64,000 bases of DNA from Pseudorhizobium tarimense (GTDB lineage Bacteria > Pseudomonadota > Alphaproteobacteria > Rhizobiales > Rhizobiaceae): positions 124,001-188,000 of the forward strand of contig NZ_JALJRA010000001.1 of assembly GCF_022968135.1 (NCBI RefSeq). Direction: 5' to 3'. Shown piece after piece: positions 1 through 8,857 of the stretch. Position numbers and translations under genes: made by a program. Under the pieces are notes generated by a model. That model saw nothing but the letters and a program-made list of their open reading frames with translations, searched no databases and was not told the origin of the DNA. Positions within the stretch are counted from its first letter, which is position 1; every line of letters begins with the position of its first letter.

Positions 1-498
1 ACGGCCATAGCGCACTGACCTGCCATTGCCTGGAGGGTAACCAAACGCTTCGCCGTTCGCGCCTTCCAGAGAAGTTCGACTGAGGCAAAGTCAATTCACG
101 TCCCCTGAGCCTGCCCGCGGAAGGCGGCAGCAACCTGCCTTCTGGTTTCCTCTATGGAGGAAAGGCCAAGTGTCAACACCGATCGCGATCATTCATCCAT
201 AGTTCCACCTCCTTCCAGGAATCACCCTGTAGCCGCTCCAAGTCCACAAAGGCGATTGTACCCTGAAGGCGGCATAGCCGCATGCTCTGCGAATGGTAGA
301 CACGCTTGACAACCTCCGCAATCCGGCGCATCAATCGCGGCATGATCGACGCACGCGCACCCATCTCCTGCACGTATTTTTGGGCCTACCGGTAACGGGC
401 GGCTCGACAGATCACAATGTCAACAAGCCGCCGTCAGGCGGCTTTGTTGTTCCAAGACGGCTCCTCCTGACGGCAGAAGAACCAGAAGGAAGCCAAAG
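1..498. other. Left-edge region without a confident gene
   Basis: No recognisable protein family is seen in any frame. A 66-codon minus-strand frame (173-373) has no convincing ribosome site or homology and may be chance. The bases around 290-312 resemble a tRNA-Leu D-arm, but no acceptor stem or T-arm follows. The only clear element is the hairpin at 425-449, so the upstream transcript it would end is probably cut off by the window edge. Confidence 0.4.
425..449 (+). terminator. Rho-independent terminator before the GNAT gene
   Basis: An 8-bp GC-rich stem, AAGCCGCC / GGCGGCTT, with a GTCA loop is followed by a T-rich TTGTTGTT tail. It lies about 50 bases upstream of the acetyltransferase start and would end transcription arriving from the left. 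Confidence 0.6.
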
Positions 499-987
499 AT
501 GACGGAAGATACCGAAACTACACTGCCCCGCCCGCCGGTCGTCACCATTCGTGCCGCCAAGCGCCATGACCTGCCGGAACTGAACGAGATGATCATGGCG
601 CTCGCCGCCCATCATGGTGATGCTGCGGGCATGACACAAGACAAGCTCGAACGCGACCTGTTTGGCCCCTTGCCGTGGATCCAGGCGCTGGTGGCCGACA
701 GCGGCGATGGGCTGATGGGCTACGCGATCCTGGTGCCGCTCTACAGGGCGCAGGAAGGTCGTCGCGGCATGGACCTGCATCACCTCTTCGTCCGGGACGG
801 CCAGCGCGGCAACGGCATCGGCCAGCACCTCGTCTCGCGCGCCAGGGAGATTGCCCGCAGCGCCGGCTGCGATTTCCTTTCCGTCAGCGCCGCCACCGGC
901 AATGTCGCCGCCCATCGCTTCTACGAGCAGATGGACTTCCTGGCGCGCCCCGTGACCGGTATGCGTTACATGCAGGCGCTCGCCTGA
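499..987 (+). CDS. GNAT family N-acetyltransferase
   Basis: A 162-residue protein of the Gcn5-related acetyltransferase family, which transfers acetyl from acetyl-CoA to an amine. The acetyl-CoA binding motif A is visible around residues 100-112 (RGNGIGQHLVSRA), followed by the family's C-terminal block AAHRFYEQMDF. The first ~15 residues are a variable tail. The ATG at 499 is preceded by AAGGAAG at a suitable distance. A broken DJ-1-like gene follows after 22 bases and may have been cotranscribed. The substrate cannot be told from sequence. Confidence 0.85.
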   Translation: MTEDTETTLPRPPVVTIRAAKRHDLPELNEMIMALAAHHGDAAGMTQDKLERDLFGPLPWIQALVADSGDGLMGYAILVPLYRAQEGRRGMDLHHLFVRDGQRGNGIGQHLVSRAREIARSAGCDFLSVSAATGNVAAHRFYEQMDFLARPVTGMRYMQALA

Positions 988-1009
988 TCGCCCCTGACGG
1001 AGGCCTTGC

Positions 1010-1575
1010 ATGGCTCGCATGGCAATTGCACTGACACCGGAGTTCGCCAACTGGGAAGCCGCGCTGCTAATAGCGGTGGCGCGCGGCTATCTCGAGGTGG
1101 AGATCATTACCGCTTCGCCCGACGGCGAGCCCGTCACCTCCATGGGTGGGCTCAAGGTGGTGCCGGACATTGCTTATGCCAGCCTCGATCCGGCAGCCTT
1201 CGATGCGCTGGTCATTCCGGGCGGTCTTGCCTGGGAAAAAGGTGCGGCACCCGATTTCACCGACCACGTCCGCTCCTTCCACGACTGAGGCAAGGTGGTG
1301 GCAGGCATCTGCGCGGCGGCCAGTGCGATCGCGGGAACCGGCCTGCTGAACAGCGTCGCCCATACCGGCAATTCGCTTGCCGCACACCGGCAATACCCTG
1401 GTTACGCAGGAGACACACTTTATCGCGACCAGCCGCAGGCGGTCTCGCATGCGCGGGTGATCACCGCGCCCGGCTCCTCTCCGGTCACGTTCACGAAGGA
1501 AATCCTCAAGCGCTCGATCTCTGGGGGGCGGAGGCGGAAGCCGCAATCGCCGCGTTCTCCCGCGAACATTGCTGA
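1010..1575 (+). pseudogene. DJ-1/PfpI family protein, broken by a stop and a frameshift
   Basis: The reading frame starts at ATG 1010 behind GACGGAGG and encodes a DJ-1/PfpI (class I glutamine amidotransferase-like) protein: FDALVIPGG, then GICAAASAIAG with the family's nucleophile-elbow Cys. An in-frame TGA at 1286-1288 interrupts it (CGA to TGA would restore an Arg before GKVVAGIC). Downstream, at about 1510, the frame slips by one base and the natural C-terminus (ALDLWGAEAEAAIAAF) continues in another frame to the stop at 1575. Two independent lesions argue for true decay unless the assembly is poor. It follows the GNAT gene directly. Confidence 0.8.
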
Positions 1576-1582
1576 CCTTTCT

Positions 1583-2539
1583 TCAATCAGCGTGCGCGTG
1601 ACCCCCACTCTTGGAAGATGACCTGATCGCATGCCCTATCTTGCGGGCATCGTCGCCATTGCAGCAGGCATGTCTGGCCAGTTCCAGCGTGGAGTGTCCG
1701 ATGCCGAATTCCTTAGAGGCGAGCTCCTTCAGCCGCGCTTTGACCGCCTCGGCCGCTTCTCCGTGCCCCTCCGCCAGCACGACATGTGCTTCCATCGCCG
1801 CCAATTGCTCGTCGATCGCGAAGACATGCACGTGGTGGATGTCCACCACGCCCTCCACCCCTGACAGCCGGTCGACCAGTTGCGTCACGTCGATATCGGA
1901 GGGCGTGCCGAGCATCAGCATGCGGATCGCGCCGCCAATCTCGGCGAAAGCCTGCCAGAGGATGTAGGCCGCGATAGCCAGCGTCACGATCGGATCGACG
2001 ATCTGCCAGTCGTAAAGCAGGATCAGCGTGCCGGCGACGATGACGCCGACGGAGCCGAGCGCATCGGCAACATTGTGCACGAAGGCCGCACGGATGTTCA
2101 TGCTGCCCTTCGACATGGCATAGGTGAGAAAGGCCGTTACCAGATCGACCACCAGCGCCACGACGGCCACCCAAACGACGATCCAACCCTCTACCGACTC
2201 CGGCGTGATGAACCGCATAACCGCCTCGTACACGAGGTAGAGGCCGATCACGATCAGGGTGGTGTAGTTGATCAGCGCCGCCACCACTTCCGCCCGCACA
2301 TAGCCGAAGGTCATCGCCGCATTGGAGGGCCGGCGTGCAATGCGACGGGCATAGGCGGCGATGCCGAGCGAGGCGGCATCGCTGAAATTGTGAAGCGCAT
2401 CGGCGATCAGCGACAGGCTGCCGGACAGGATGCCGCCGGCAATTTGCGCAAAGGTCAGGCCGACATTGACGAGGATGGCAAGCACCATGCGCTTGTCGCC
2501 GCTCGCCGCTTCGGAATGGTGATGATGGTGGTGCGCCAT
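1583..2539 (-). CDS. Cation diffusion facilitator (zinc/cobalt-type exporter)
   Basis: A 318-residue inner-membrane metal exporter of the CDF family. Six membrane segments span roughly residues 15-215. The metal-site signatures HNFSDAASL (TM2) and HNVADALGS (TM5) supply the His/Asp ligands, and the C-terminal cytoplasmic domain carries HHVHVF. The N-terminus is MAHHHHHHSE, a natural run of six histidines probably used to gather metal. CACC/CAT codons are mixed, so it is not a vector tag. The CzcD/ZitB group usually exports Zn2+, sometimes Co2+ or Cd2+. A weak general-stress promoter lies just upstream. Confidence 0.9.
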   Translation of the reverse strand: MAHHHHHHSEAASGDKRMVLAILVNVGLTFAQIAGGILSGSLSLIADALHNFSDAASLGIAAYARRIARRPSNAAMTFGYVRAEVVAALINYTTLIVIGLYLVYEAVMRFITPESVEGWIVVWVAVVALVVDLVTAFLTYAMSKGSMNIRAAFVHNVADALGSVGVIVAGTLILLYDWQIVDPIVTLAIAAYILWQAFAEIGGAIRMLMLGTPSDIDVTQLVDRLSGVEGVVDIHHVHVFAIDEQLAAMEAHVVLAEGHGEAAEAVKARLKELASKEFGIGHSTLELARHACCNGDDARKIGHAIRSSSKSGGHAHAD

Positions 2540-2559
2540 GGGAGATCCTTTCGCCGATC

Positions 2560-2585
2560 AACCGGTATGCGGCAGGCTTCGTTCC
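2560..2585 (-). promoter_or_regulatory. Possible EcfG-type promoter of the CDF gene (weak)
   Basis: On the minus strand GGAAC (2585-2581) is followed after 17 bases by GGTT (2563-2560). The consensus for alphaproteobacterial general-stress sigma factors is GGAAC-N16/17-CGTT, so one -10 base differs. The distance to the start at 2539 is right for a promoter. Confidence 0.35.
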
Positions 2586-2611
2586 ACTCAAGCACTTCTG
2601 CGGCGTCTGCA

Positions 2612-3456
2612 TCAATTGACAGCGTATGCCGAGAGTTCTTCCGGATCCCCATTCGGAAATGCCGCCTTCAGATGATCGAGGAAGGCCGAGACCCGGGCAT
2701 TAAGCAGGCGTCGTGACGGGTAAAGTGCCCAAAGCGAAATGTCGGAGCCTTCCACGTCTCCCCAGCAGACGAGCCGTCCGCCGGCAAGATCGCGGCTGAC
2801 GAGAGAGATCGGCAGGCGCGCAGCACCCACCCCCGACCGTACGGCATCCCGGATCATCAAAAGCGACGACAGGTGAAGGACGGGCTGAACGACAATCTGA
2901 GACTTGCCGGCTGAGGTGGAGACCTGCCACTCGCTCAGCTGTCGGCCACCACTGCGCACCACGGCAGGGGTGGCCGCTTCGTCCCGTGGTGCACACAGGC
3001 CAGGGCTCGCGACCACCACCAGCCGGTCGTGCAGGAAGACGCGGCCGACGAGCGTCTCGTCGGGATCCGGATTGACCCGAATGACGAGATCGTAGCCCTC
3101 CTCGATCATGTCGACCGGCCGGTCCTCCGTCGTCACCTCCAGCTGCACCTGCGGATGCTTAAGCGCGAATTCGGCGGCGAGCTTGCCCATGGCAGTCTGC
3201 GAGAAGAGCAAGGGAGCACTGATGCGCAACCGGCCGCGCGGCGTGCTGCCACCGGCCGCGATCGCGGCCGCCGCCTCATCCAACTCAGTGAGCAGGGCCG
3301 CCGTGCGCTGGAAGAGTGCCCGGCCTTCTTCCGTCAGCTTCAGCACCCGGGCGCCGCGCTCGAAAAGGCGCAGATCCAGTGCGGCTTCCAACTCCGCCAC
3401 GCGGCGCGACAAGGTCGCCTTCGGCCTACCGGATGCTCGCGCGGCTTTGCCGAAAC
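2612..3456 (-). pseudogene. LysR-type regulator lacking its N-terminus
   Basis: The frame carries most of a LysR regulator: the recognition helix region (KAARASGRPKATLSRRVAEL), RLFERG, the linker and the whole substrate-binding domain down to the stop at 2612. The first ~20 residues (start codon and helix 1) are gone. At about 3456 the frame runs directly into antisense of an NmrA-like gene and stays open without homology to about 4036. The family normally has ~300 residues; about 280 remain. No start with a ribosome site is seen near the break, so it is probably not functional. LysR/NmrA genes are often divergent neighbours, which explains the head-to-head fusion. Confidence 0.8.
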
Positions 3457-3979
3457 CCCCGTGGAGCGGATGATCGAGCAGATGGGACTGCACGCCACGA
3501 TCCTGCGGCCCGCCTACTTCATCGGCAACGACCTGACGATCAAGGACGTGGTGACGCAGTACGGCATCTACCCGATGCCGATCGGCAACAAGGGTCTGGC
3601 GATGGTCGACACGGCCGACATCGCCGAAGTCGCAGCGCTCGAACTTATCCGGCGAGAGCAGTCGGCGGATGTCCTGCCGCTCGAGCGGATCAATGTCGTG
3701 GGTCCTGACACGTTGACCGGGACGGATGTCGCTGCGATCTGGACAGAGGTACTCGGCCGCCCGATCGCCTACCCGGGCGACGACACGGCCGGCTTCGAGC
3801 AGACGCTGCGCGGCTTCATGCCGGGCTGGATGGCCTATGACATGCGCCTGATGAGCGAGCGCTTCCTGACGGATGGCATGCTGCCCGAAGAAGGTGATCG
3901 CGAGCGGCTGACGGCACTGCTGGGACGTCCGCTCCGCTCCTATCGCGACTTCCCCGCCAAGGTCGCAACCTCGGCCTGA
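3457..3979 (+). pseudogene. NmrA-like NAD(P)-binding protein, C-terminal fragment
   Basis: From about 3457 the plus strand encodes the C-terminal ~170 residues of an NmrA/YtfG-type NAD(P)-binding protein (VERMIEQMGLHATILRPAYF, then a conserved substrate-binding half) ending at 3979. The N-terminal half with the Rossmann GxxGxxG loop is missing. The segment upstream in this frame is only antisense of the LysR fragment. A single deletion removing the shared intergenic region and both 5' ends explains both broken genes. Confidence 0.75.
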
Positions 3980-4060
3980 CGGCCAAGACGCGGCGCTCGG
4001 GCGCAAGCATTCATCCGCCCGACCCGCCGCTATCACTCAACCGCATGAAGATCAAATACG

Positions 4061-4140
4061 GGCAGGCCTTGGCGCCTGCCGATGGGAGTAACGACCATGC
4101 AGATATCCGACAAAGAACCCGTCTCATCTGTCCGCCGCAA
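4061..4140 (+). other. Hairpin and N-terminal scrap of an unknown plus-strand gene
   Basis: A perfect 7-bp hairpin (GGCAGGC/GCCTGCC, 4061-4080) is followed by GGGAG and an ATG at 4097 reading MQISDKEPVSSVRRKITM. That looks like a genuine gene start, but within ~15 codons the strand becomes antisense of the truncated P-type ATPase. It is probably the 5' remnant of a gene cut by the same event that removed the ATPase C-terminus. Confidence 0.3.
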
Positions 4141-4982
4141 GATCACCATGAAAGTTTCGGCAAAATCACGATGGCCGACGAAATAGGCATAGGCGAGCAG
4201 CAATGCAGCGGCGAGAAGGATCAGGAAGGACAGCCAGCGGGCGAAATGATCCATCTGCTGCACCAGCGGCGTGGTGATCTGCTCCACCCTCGCCAGCAGG
4301 CCGCCGATCCGGCCGATTTCTGTCGCTTGTCCGGTCGCCACTACCAGCCCGCGCGCCGTCCCCTGCGTCACCAGCGTGCCCGACCACAGCATCGAGTGGC
4401 GGTCGCCGAGCGCCGCATCCTCAGCCACGGCGGGAACGCACTTTCCGACCGGCACGGATTCCCCTGTGAGGATCGCCTCCTGTGCCGCAAGCCCGTGCGC
4501 ATCGAGGATGCGCAGGTCCGCCGGCCCTTGTCGCCGGCTTCCAGAAGGACAATGTCGCCGGGCGCGAGGTCTGCCCCCTCCACCGTCGTGCGCCGGCCGT
4601 CGCGCAGCACCGCTGCCCGGGGCGCCAGCATGTTGCAGATCGCGGTCATCGCCGCCTCGGCCTTGCCCTCCTGGATGAAGCCGATAACCGCATTGGCGAG
4701 CACCACCGCCAGGATCACACCGGTATCCACCCAGTGCTGGAGAGCCCAGGTCACGCCGGCCGCCGCCACAAGCACGTAGATCAGCACATTGTGGAACTGC
4801 AGGAGGGAGCGTCGTAAAGGGCCCGGCCCTGCGGCGGTGGGAAGCTGGTTGGGGATATAAGCCGCCAGGCGCTGCTTAGCTTCGGAATCCGTAAGCCCCT
4901 GCGGACCCGACGCCAGGGCCGTGAAACGGTCTTCAGGCGGCCTTGCATGCAGGTTCGGGAGATCGGCAAGGTTGACGGTCAT
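4135..4982 (-). pseudogene. P-type cation ATPase, N-terminal fragment with frameshift
   Basis: The minus strand encodes the N-terminal third of a P2/P3-type cation-transporting ATPase. It has the cation ATPase N-domain, TM1-2 (LIYVLVAAAGVTWAL), the actuator domain with TGES, and TM3. A one-base loss near 4526 shifts the frame (GDK|VPADLRILD is expected). Homology stops at FAETFM near 4140, before TM4 and the DKTG phosphorylation site, so no pump can be made. The likely start is ATG 4982 behind GGGAGAGAAC. A perfect FixK/FNR box lies 70 bases upstream, indicating the gene was once controlled by low oxygen. Confidence 0.85.
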
Positions 4983-5052
4983 AGTGGCGTTCTCTCCCGG
5001 GTGCTGGCGTGTGTCAGGAGACGCCAACTTAAGGAAAACTAACCGTGCACTC

Positions 5053-5066
5053 TTGATCAAGATCAA
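5053..5066. promoter_or_regulatory. FixK/FNR-type anaerobox
   Basis: The 14-mer TTGATCAAGATCAA matches TTGAT-N4-ATCAA perfectly and is self-symmetrical. It lies 70 bases upstream of the truncated ATPase start and just past the 3' end of the di-haem cytochrome gene, so its natural target is the ATPase. In rhizobia such boxes are bound by FixK or FnrN under oxygen limitation. Confidence 0.75.
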
Positions 5067-5110
5067 CTTGGCCGGAGCCAGATCTCACTTCAGCTCTGAT
5101 CCACAGGCCG

Positions 5111-6028
5111 CTACTCCCGCGCCGGCACCGCCTTCAGATAGGCCGCGATCGCCTGCAGGTCCGCCTCCGGCAGATGAGAGAGGTTCTTCTGCACCTCCAC
5201 CATCGACCCGCCGGCGGAATCGTAGTCGGGGGTGAAGCCGGTCTGGAAATAGCTGACGAGATCGGATTGGCTCCACGAGCCGACGGAGTCCGAGCCGGGG
5301 GTGATGTTCGGGATCCGGCCCTCCCCTTCCGGATTGGGTCCACCGGCGAGCCACAGGTCCGTCTGGAGGCCGCCGAGCGCATTGCGGGGCGTGTGGCATT
5401 CGCCGCAATGGCCGGGGCCTTCCACCAGGAACTGGCCCCGCTGTACCGTTTCATCGGCCGAGGCAAGCTCCACCCGCGGGCCCTTGTCGAAGAACAGGAG
5501 CTTCCAGGGCCCAAGCGCAATGCGCATATTGTAGGGGAAGGAGAGCTCGTGCGGCGGCGCCACATTGTCGCTCGCCGGCAGCGTCTTCAGGTAGCCGTAG
5601 AGGTCGTTGATATCCTCCGGGCTCATGCGGGCATAGGAGGTATAGGGGAAGGACGGGTAGAGGTGCTCGCCCTCGCGCCCGACGCCCTCCGTCATGGCGT
5701 TGCCGAAATCGGCAAGCGTCCAGGCGCCGATGCCGGCTTCGGGATCCGGCGAGATGTTGGGCACGTGGAAGGTGCCGAAGGGGCTGGTCAACGCCAGGCC
5801 TCCGGAAAGCACCTTGACCTGATCGCCGCTTGCGCCGTCGGCCGCATGGCAACCGGTGCAGCCGCCGGCCCAGAAGAGTGTTTCGCCGTGGGCGAGGTTC
5901 GGCTCGCCGAGGCCCTCCCAGCGATCGGCGGCCACAGTCTTTGGCGCCGCAAGATACCAGACCGCAACCGCGCCCAGCGCGATCACGGTCGCCCCGGCAC
6001 CCATCACCCGTCCCCAACGCAAAGCCAT
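5111..6028 (-). CDS. Di-haem c-type cytochrome
   Basis: A 305-residue membrane-anchored periplasmic protein. An N-terminal hydrophobic segment (residues ~8-28) without a clear cleavage site precedes two cytochrome c domains with haem motifs CTGCH (~57) and CGECH (~209). Likely Met axial ligands lie downstream of each (e.g. YARMSPEDI). Proteins of this pattern donate electrons to terminal oxidases or accept them from periplasmic dehydrogenases. A second cytochrome gene lies immediately upstream on the same strand, so the two probably form one electron-transfer unit. The redox partner is not visible here. Confidence 0.85.
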   Translation of the reverse strand: MALRWGRVMGAGATVIALGAVAVWYLAAPKTVAADRWEGLGEPNLAHGETLFWAGGCTGCHAADGASGDQVKVLSGGLALTSPFGTFHVPNISPDPEAGIGAWTLADFGNAMTEGVGREGEHLYPSFPYTSYARMSPEDINDLYGYLKTLPASDNVAPPHELSFPYNMRIALGPWKLLFFDKGPRVELASADETVQRGQFLVEGPGHCGECHTPRNALGGLQTDLWLAGGPNPEGEGRIPNITPGSDSVGSWSQSDLVSYFQTGFTPDYDSAGGSMVEVQKNLSHLPEADLQAIAAYLKAVPARE

Positions 6029-6130
6029 GTATTCTCCAGCTCGCTTGTCGTAAGAGACCGGCGGCAGAAGGCCCGCCGCCAGTCATGCTCAAGTTATTCC
6101 ACGTGCGCCGACCCTGCCGGCCGCACACCC

Positions 6131-6574
6131 TTAGCGCTTGAGGCGGTAGGTTTCGTGGCAGGTGCCGCAGGTGGAGCCGAGCGTTTTCATCGCGGCACCG
6201 ACGGCAGCCTGGTCGGCCGGCATGGAAGCGAGCAATGTCTCAGCCTCGCTCGAGAGTTCTTCTGCCTTCGTGCGGAAATCCTCCATATTCTCCCAGATCG
6301 CCGGGGCGGCTTCCGTTTCCATGCCCGTCTCGGAACCCTCAGGGAACTGGTCCGGGAACGCCTTCGCATTGGTGGCGATGGTTTCCAGCGCCGTCTGCAC
6401 GACGGAGGCCTCGTACGGTTTCTCGCCCTTGGCGATCGCGCCGAGAGCGCCCATAGACCGCCCGATTTCCTTCATCAGGTTCTGGCGAACCACCTGCGGC
6501 TCTTCCTGAGCGGCGGCGGGCGAGAGACAGAGGCAGCCGAGGGCGGCCGCGAGTGCGAGAGACGTCAGGCGCAT
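6131..6574 (-). CDS. Cytochrome c' / c-556 family protein
   Basis: A 147-residue secreted protein. A Sec signal peptide (cleavage after SPAAAQ, ~23) precedes a four-helix bundle with the haem motif CGTCH near the C-terminus, the arrangement typical of cytochrome c' and c-556. I chose ATG 6574 because AAGGAG sits 9 bases before it; a longer frame exists upstream but would spoil the signal peptide. It is followed by the di-haem cytochrome gene on the same strand, so they are likely cotranscribed. c'-type proteins bind NO or transfer electrons. Confidence 0.85.
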   Translation of the reverse strand: MRLTSLALAAALGCLCLSPAAAQEEPQVVRQNLMKEIGRSMGALGAIAKGEKPYEASVVQTALETIATNAKAFPDQFPEGSETGMETEAAPAIWENMEDFRTKAEELSSEAETLLASMPADQAAVGAAMKTLGSTCGTCHETYRLKR

Positions 6575-6709
6575 GCAGTGATTCTCCTTGATGACAGCGG
6601 ACCGAGAGGGCCGCGAGAGCGCGCCGCAGCATCGCCTTCCGCGCCGCCGGAACAAAGTAACAAAGCGGTGATATCGTCAAGAGAATCAAGCGGCTATGTC
6701 GTCCTTCCG

Positions 6710-7134
6710 TCACGTGCGCCAGCTGGCAAAACCCTCCCACAGCGTGACTATCGATACCACCACGAGGAGCAGCCCCGCGCTGCGGCCGATCCAGATGGTG
6801 AGGCCGTCATTGCCGACAATTGCCTCTCTGGCCTTGCCGGCGGCAAGCGCCAATCCGCCATAGACCACAACCTGGGTGGCGGCGGTCATCAGCGCCATGG
6901 CCAGCGCCTGCGGCGCAAGCGGGCCGAATTCCGGCCGCAGGAACTGCGGATAGATCGCCAGCATGAAGAGATAGGCCTTGGGGTTCATCAGGCAGGTGAT
7001 CGCTCCACGACGGAAGGCTTGCCAGTGGCTTGCTGGAGCGAGTTCGCAAGCACGAAGATCATGTCCATCCCCGGCACGACGATAACGCCAAACAACAGGG
7101 TGAAGAAGAGCCAGAGATTTTCGCCGTAGGTCAT
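6710..7134 (-). pseudogene. LysE/RhtB family exporter with internal deletion
   Basis: The N-terminus starts at ATG 7134 (MTYGENLWLFFTLLFGVIVV, first membrane helix) and matches the LysE/RhtB amino-acid exporter family for ~37 residues. It then jumps, in a different frame, to the C-terminal part (FRRGAITCLMNPKAYLFML ... stop at 6710). About 75 codons covering the middle helices are missing. The full-length family is ~205 residues. It is divergent from a broken WYL-type regulator, a common exporter/regulator arrangement. Confidence 0.85.
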
Positions 7135-7264
7135 GTCAGTTGTTCCTGTCTGCCGGCCCTCCCGAGAAGAGCGTGCAGCTTGTGTTTCAAGCAGATGTGA
7201 GGCGATACGGCAGGCCAACTGACAGCGTTCTGTCAGTTGCGGTGAGGGCGGAGGATGGGGAAGC

Positions 7265-7961
7265 ATGCGCAAGGCGTCACGGCTGTTCGAGATCATCCAG
7301 ATCCTGCGACTTGCCCGCAAGCCGGTGACGGCGGCTCAGATTGCGGCGCAGCTGGAGGTAACGGTGCGCTCCATCTACCGCGACATCGTCGCGCTGCAGG
7401 CGATGCGGGTACCGATCGAGGGCGGGCGCGGCATCGGCTATATCCTGCGGCCCGGCTTCACGCTGCCGCCGCTGATGCTGACGGTGGACGAGACCGAAGC
7501 GATTCGTGCTGGCGCTGGCGCTTCTGGAGCGGACGGGCGACACGGGGCTCCGGCAGGCCGCGAAGCAGGTGAACCGCAAGATCGCGGGCGCCGTGCCGGC
7601 ACCGCTTGCCGCAACTTTTTCCGGCTCCGCGCTCCATGCCTGGGGAAGCGTCGCGCCTGCCCCCGAAGCCGCGGACCTGGCGCTGATCCGCCGCGCGATC
7701 CGGTGTGAACAGAAGCTCCTCCTCGATTACCGCGACGAGTTCGGCCGGCTGACGGAGCGGATGATCCGGCCGATTGCGCTGATCTATTATTCGCAGACCG
7801 CCAATATCGTCGCCTGGTGCGAGCTGCGGCAGGCGATCCGCAACTTCAGGACGGACAGGGTGGAGCACTGCGATCTGGCCGACGACTTCTTTCCTGGCGA
7901 GGGCGAGGCGCTGCGCAAGACCTGGATGGACGGGTGGCGGCAGGACGCCGGGGCAGCCTAG
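7265..7961 (+). pseudogene. HTH-WYL (YafY/DeoR-like) regulator, frameshifted
   Basis: An N-terminal helix-turn-helix (SRLFEIIQILRLARKPVTAA ... RSIYRDI) and the start of the WYL domain (LTVDETEAI) run from ATG 7265. An extra C at 7505 then breaks the frame. The rest of the WYL domain (LALALLERTGDTGLRQ ... YYSQTANIVAWCELR) continues in the next frame to 7961. Removing that base gives a normal ~231-residue regulator. It faces the LysE pseudogene, which it presumably controlled. Confidence 0.85.
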
Positions 7962-8800
7962 AACGGCAGCGTGCGGCTTTCCTCGCGGCCGAAGCCGGTG
8001 ATCTCCAGCCGGTCTTCATGTATGGCGACCACGGCGAAGGTGTTCTCCGACTCCGTGTCGACCATGCCCTTAAAGTTGACGTACCAGGTCGAGCCGTGGC
8101 GCCCGAGATTGCCGACATGGTTGTGGCCGCTGAGATAGACGAGCACATTGCCGGAGCGTTCGAAGAGGCCGACCAGTTCCTGCCATTCCCACAGGTTGTG
8201 GGAATTTTCCGGATAGAGCGGGTAATGGCCCATGACGACAACCTTTTCACCGGCCGCCGCGGCATCCGCGAGCACGTTGGAGAGCCAGGCGAGCTGCTCG
8301 CGGCTGATGCCGCCGTTCCAGGTCTGGGCGTTCATGGCGCTTGCGGCTTCCAGTGCCGCCAGCCGGGCGACGGCCCGCTCTCGGCGCGGATCGTCCTTGG
8401 CCGTATAGAAAAGGCTTTCCTCGTTGCCGTCGATGACGACAAAACGCAGGCCGTTGCGTGAGAAATGGTGATAGGGCGCCGGCATGGAAAGCTTAGCACG
8501 AACGTCCGGCAGCTGCTCCGGCGCGACGATGAAATCATGGTTGCCGGGCAGGAAGATGCTGTCGTGGCGCAGCGGCGCGTAACGGGCGAGCACCGCGTCG
8601 AAGTTCTCGAACCCCCGGTCGACGAGATCGCCTAGCGTCACGACGAAGGAGAGCTCCTCGGCGTTGAACGCGGCGACGGCCTCGTCAAGCTTTGCCAGAC
8701 TGTTGGCGAAGTAGCGATTCAGTCCGAGATTGGGCGGCAGCGGCGCGTATTGCGGGTCGGCAATGACGCCGAAGCGGATGAGAGGTATTTCGTGAGGCAT
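7958..8800 (-). CDS. Metallophosphoesterase (ADP-ribose/CDP-alcohol diphosphatase-like)
   Basis: A 280-residue calcineurin-type phosphoesterase. The five metal-binding blocks are all present: FGVIADPQY, GDLVDRG, GNHDF, GHYP and GHNH. The first block has DPQ rather than DxH, the form found in Mn2+-dependent ADP-ribose/CDP-alcohol diphosphatases. No signal peptide is seen, so it is cytoplasmic. Its stop overlaps the end of the WYL pseudogene by a few bases in convergent orientation. Subfamily assignment is an inference. Confidence 0.85.
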   Translation of the reverse strand: MPHEIPLIRFGVIADPQYAPLPPNLGLNRYFANSLAKLDEAVAAFNAEELSFVVTLGDLVDRGFENFDAVLARYAPLRHDSIFLPGNHDFIVAPEQLPDVRAKLSMPAPYHHFSRNGLRFVVIDGNEESLFYTAKDDPRRERAVARLAALEAASAMNAQTWNGGISREQLAWLSNVLADAAAAGEKVVVMGHYPLYPENSHNLWEWQELVGLFERSGNVLVYLSGHNHVGNLGRHGSTWYVNFKGMVDTESENTFAVVAIHEDRLEITGFGREESRTLPF

Positions 8801-8857
8801 GCGCGGCAGTTAAGCCCCGGCCGTGACATCCGTGTGACGTACAACGCGGGCCATGAC

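Noticed and set aside
285..330. Bases resembling a tRNA-Leu D-arm (GGTAGACACGCT)
   Set aside because: No acceptor stem, anticodon loop or T-arm (GGTTCGAATCC) follows at the right distance.
3029..3979. A 316-residue NmrA-like protein
   Set aside because: Its first half is antisense of the LysR binding domain; only the part after ~3457 is homologous.
2612..4036. A single 474-residue LysR protein with a long N-terminal extension
   Set aside because: The extension is pure antisense of the NmrA-like gene; LysR homology starts abruptly at ~3456.
5174..7129. A very long plus-strand open frame (651 codons)
   Set aside because: It is antisense to two cytochrome genes and the LysE remnant; no family match or ribosome site.
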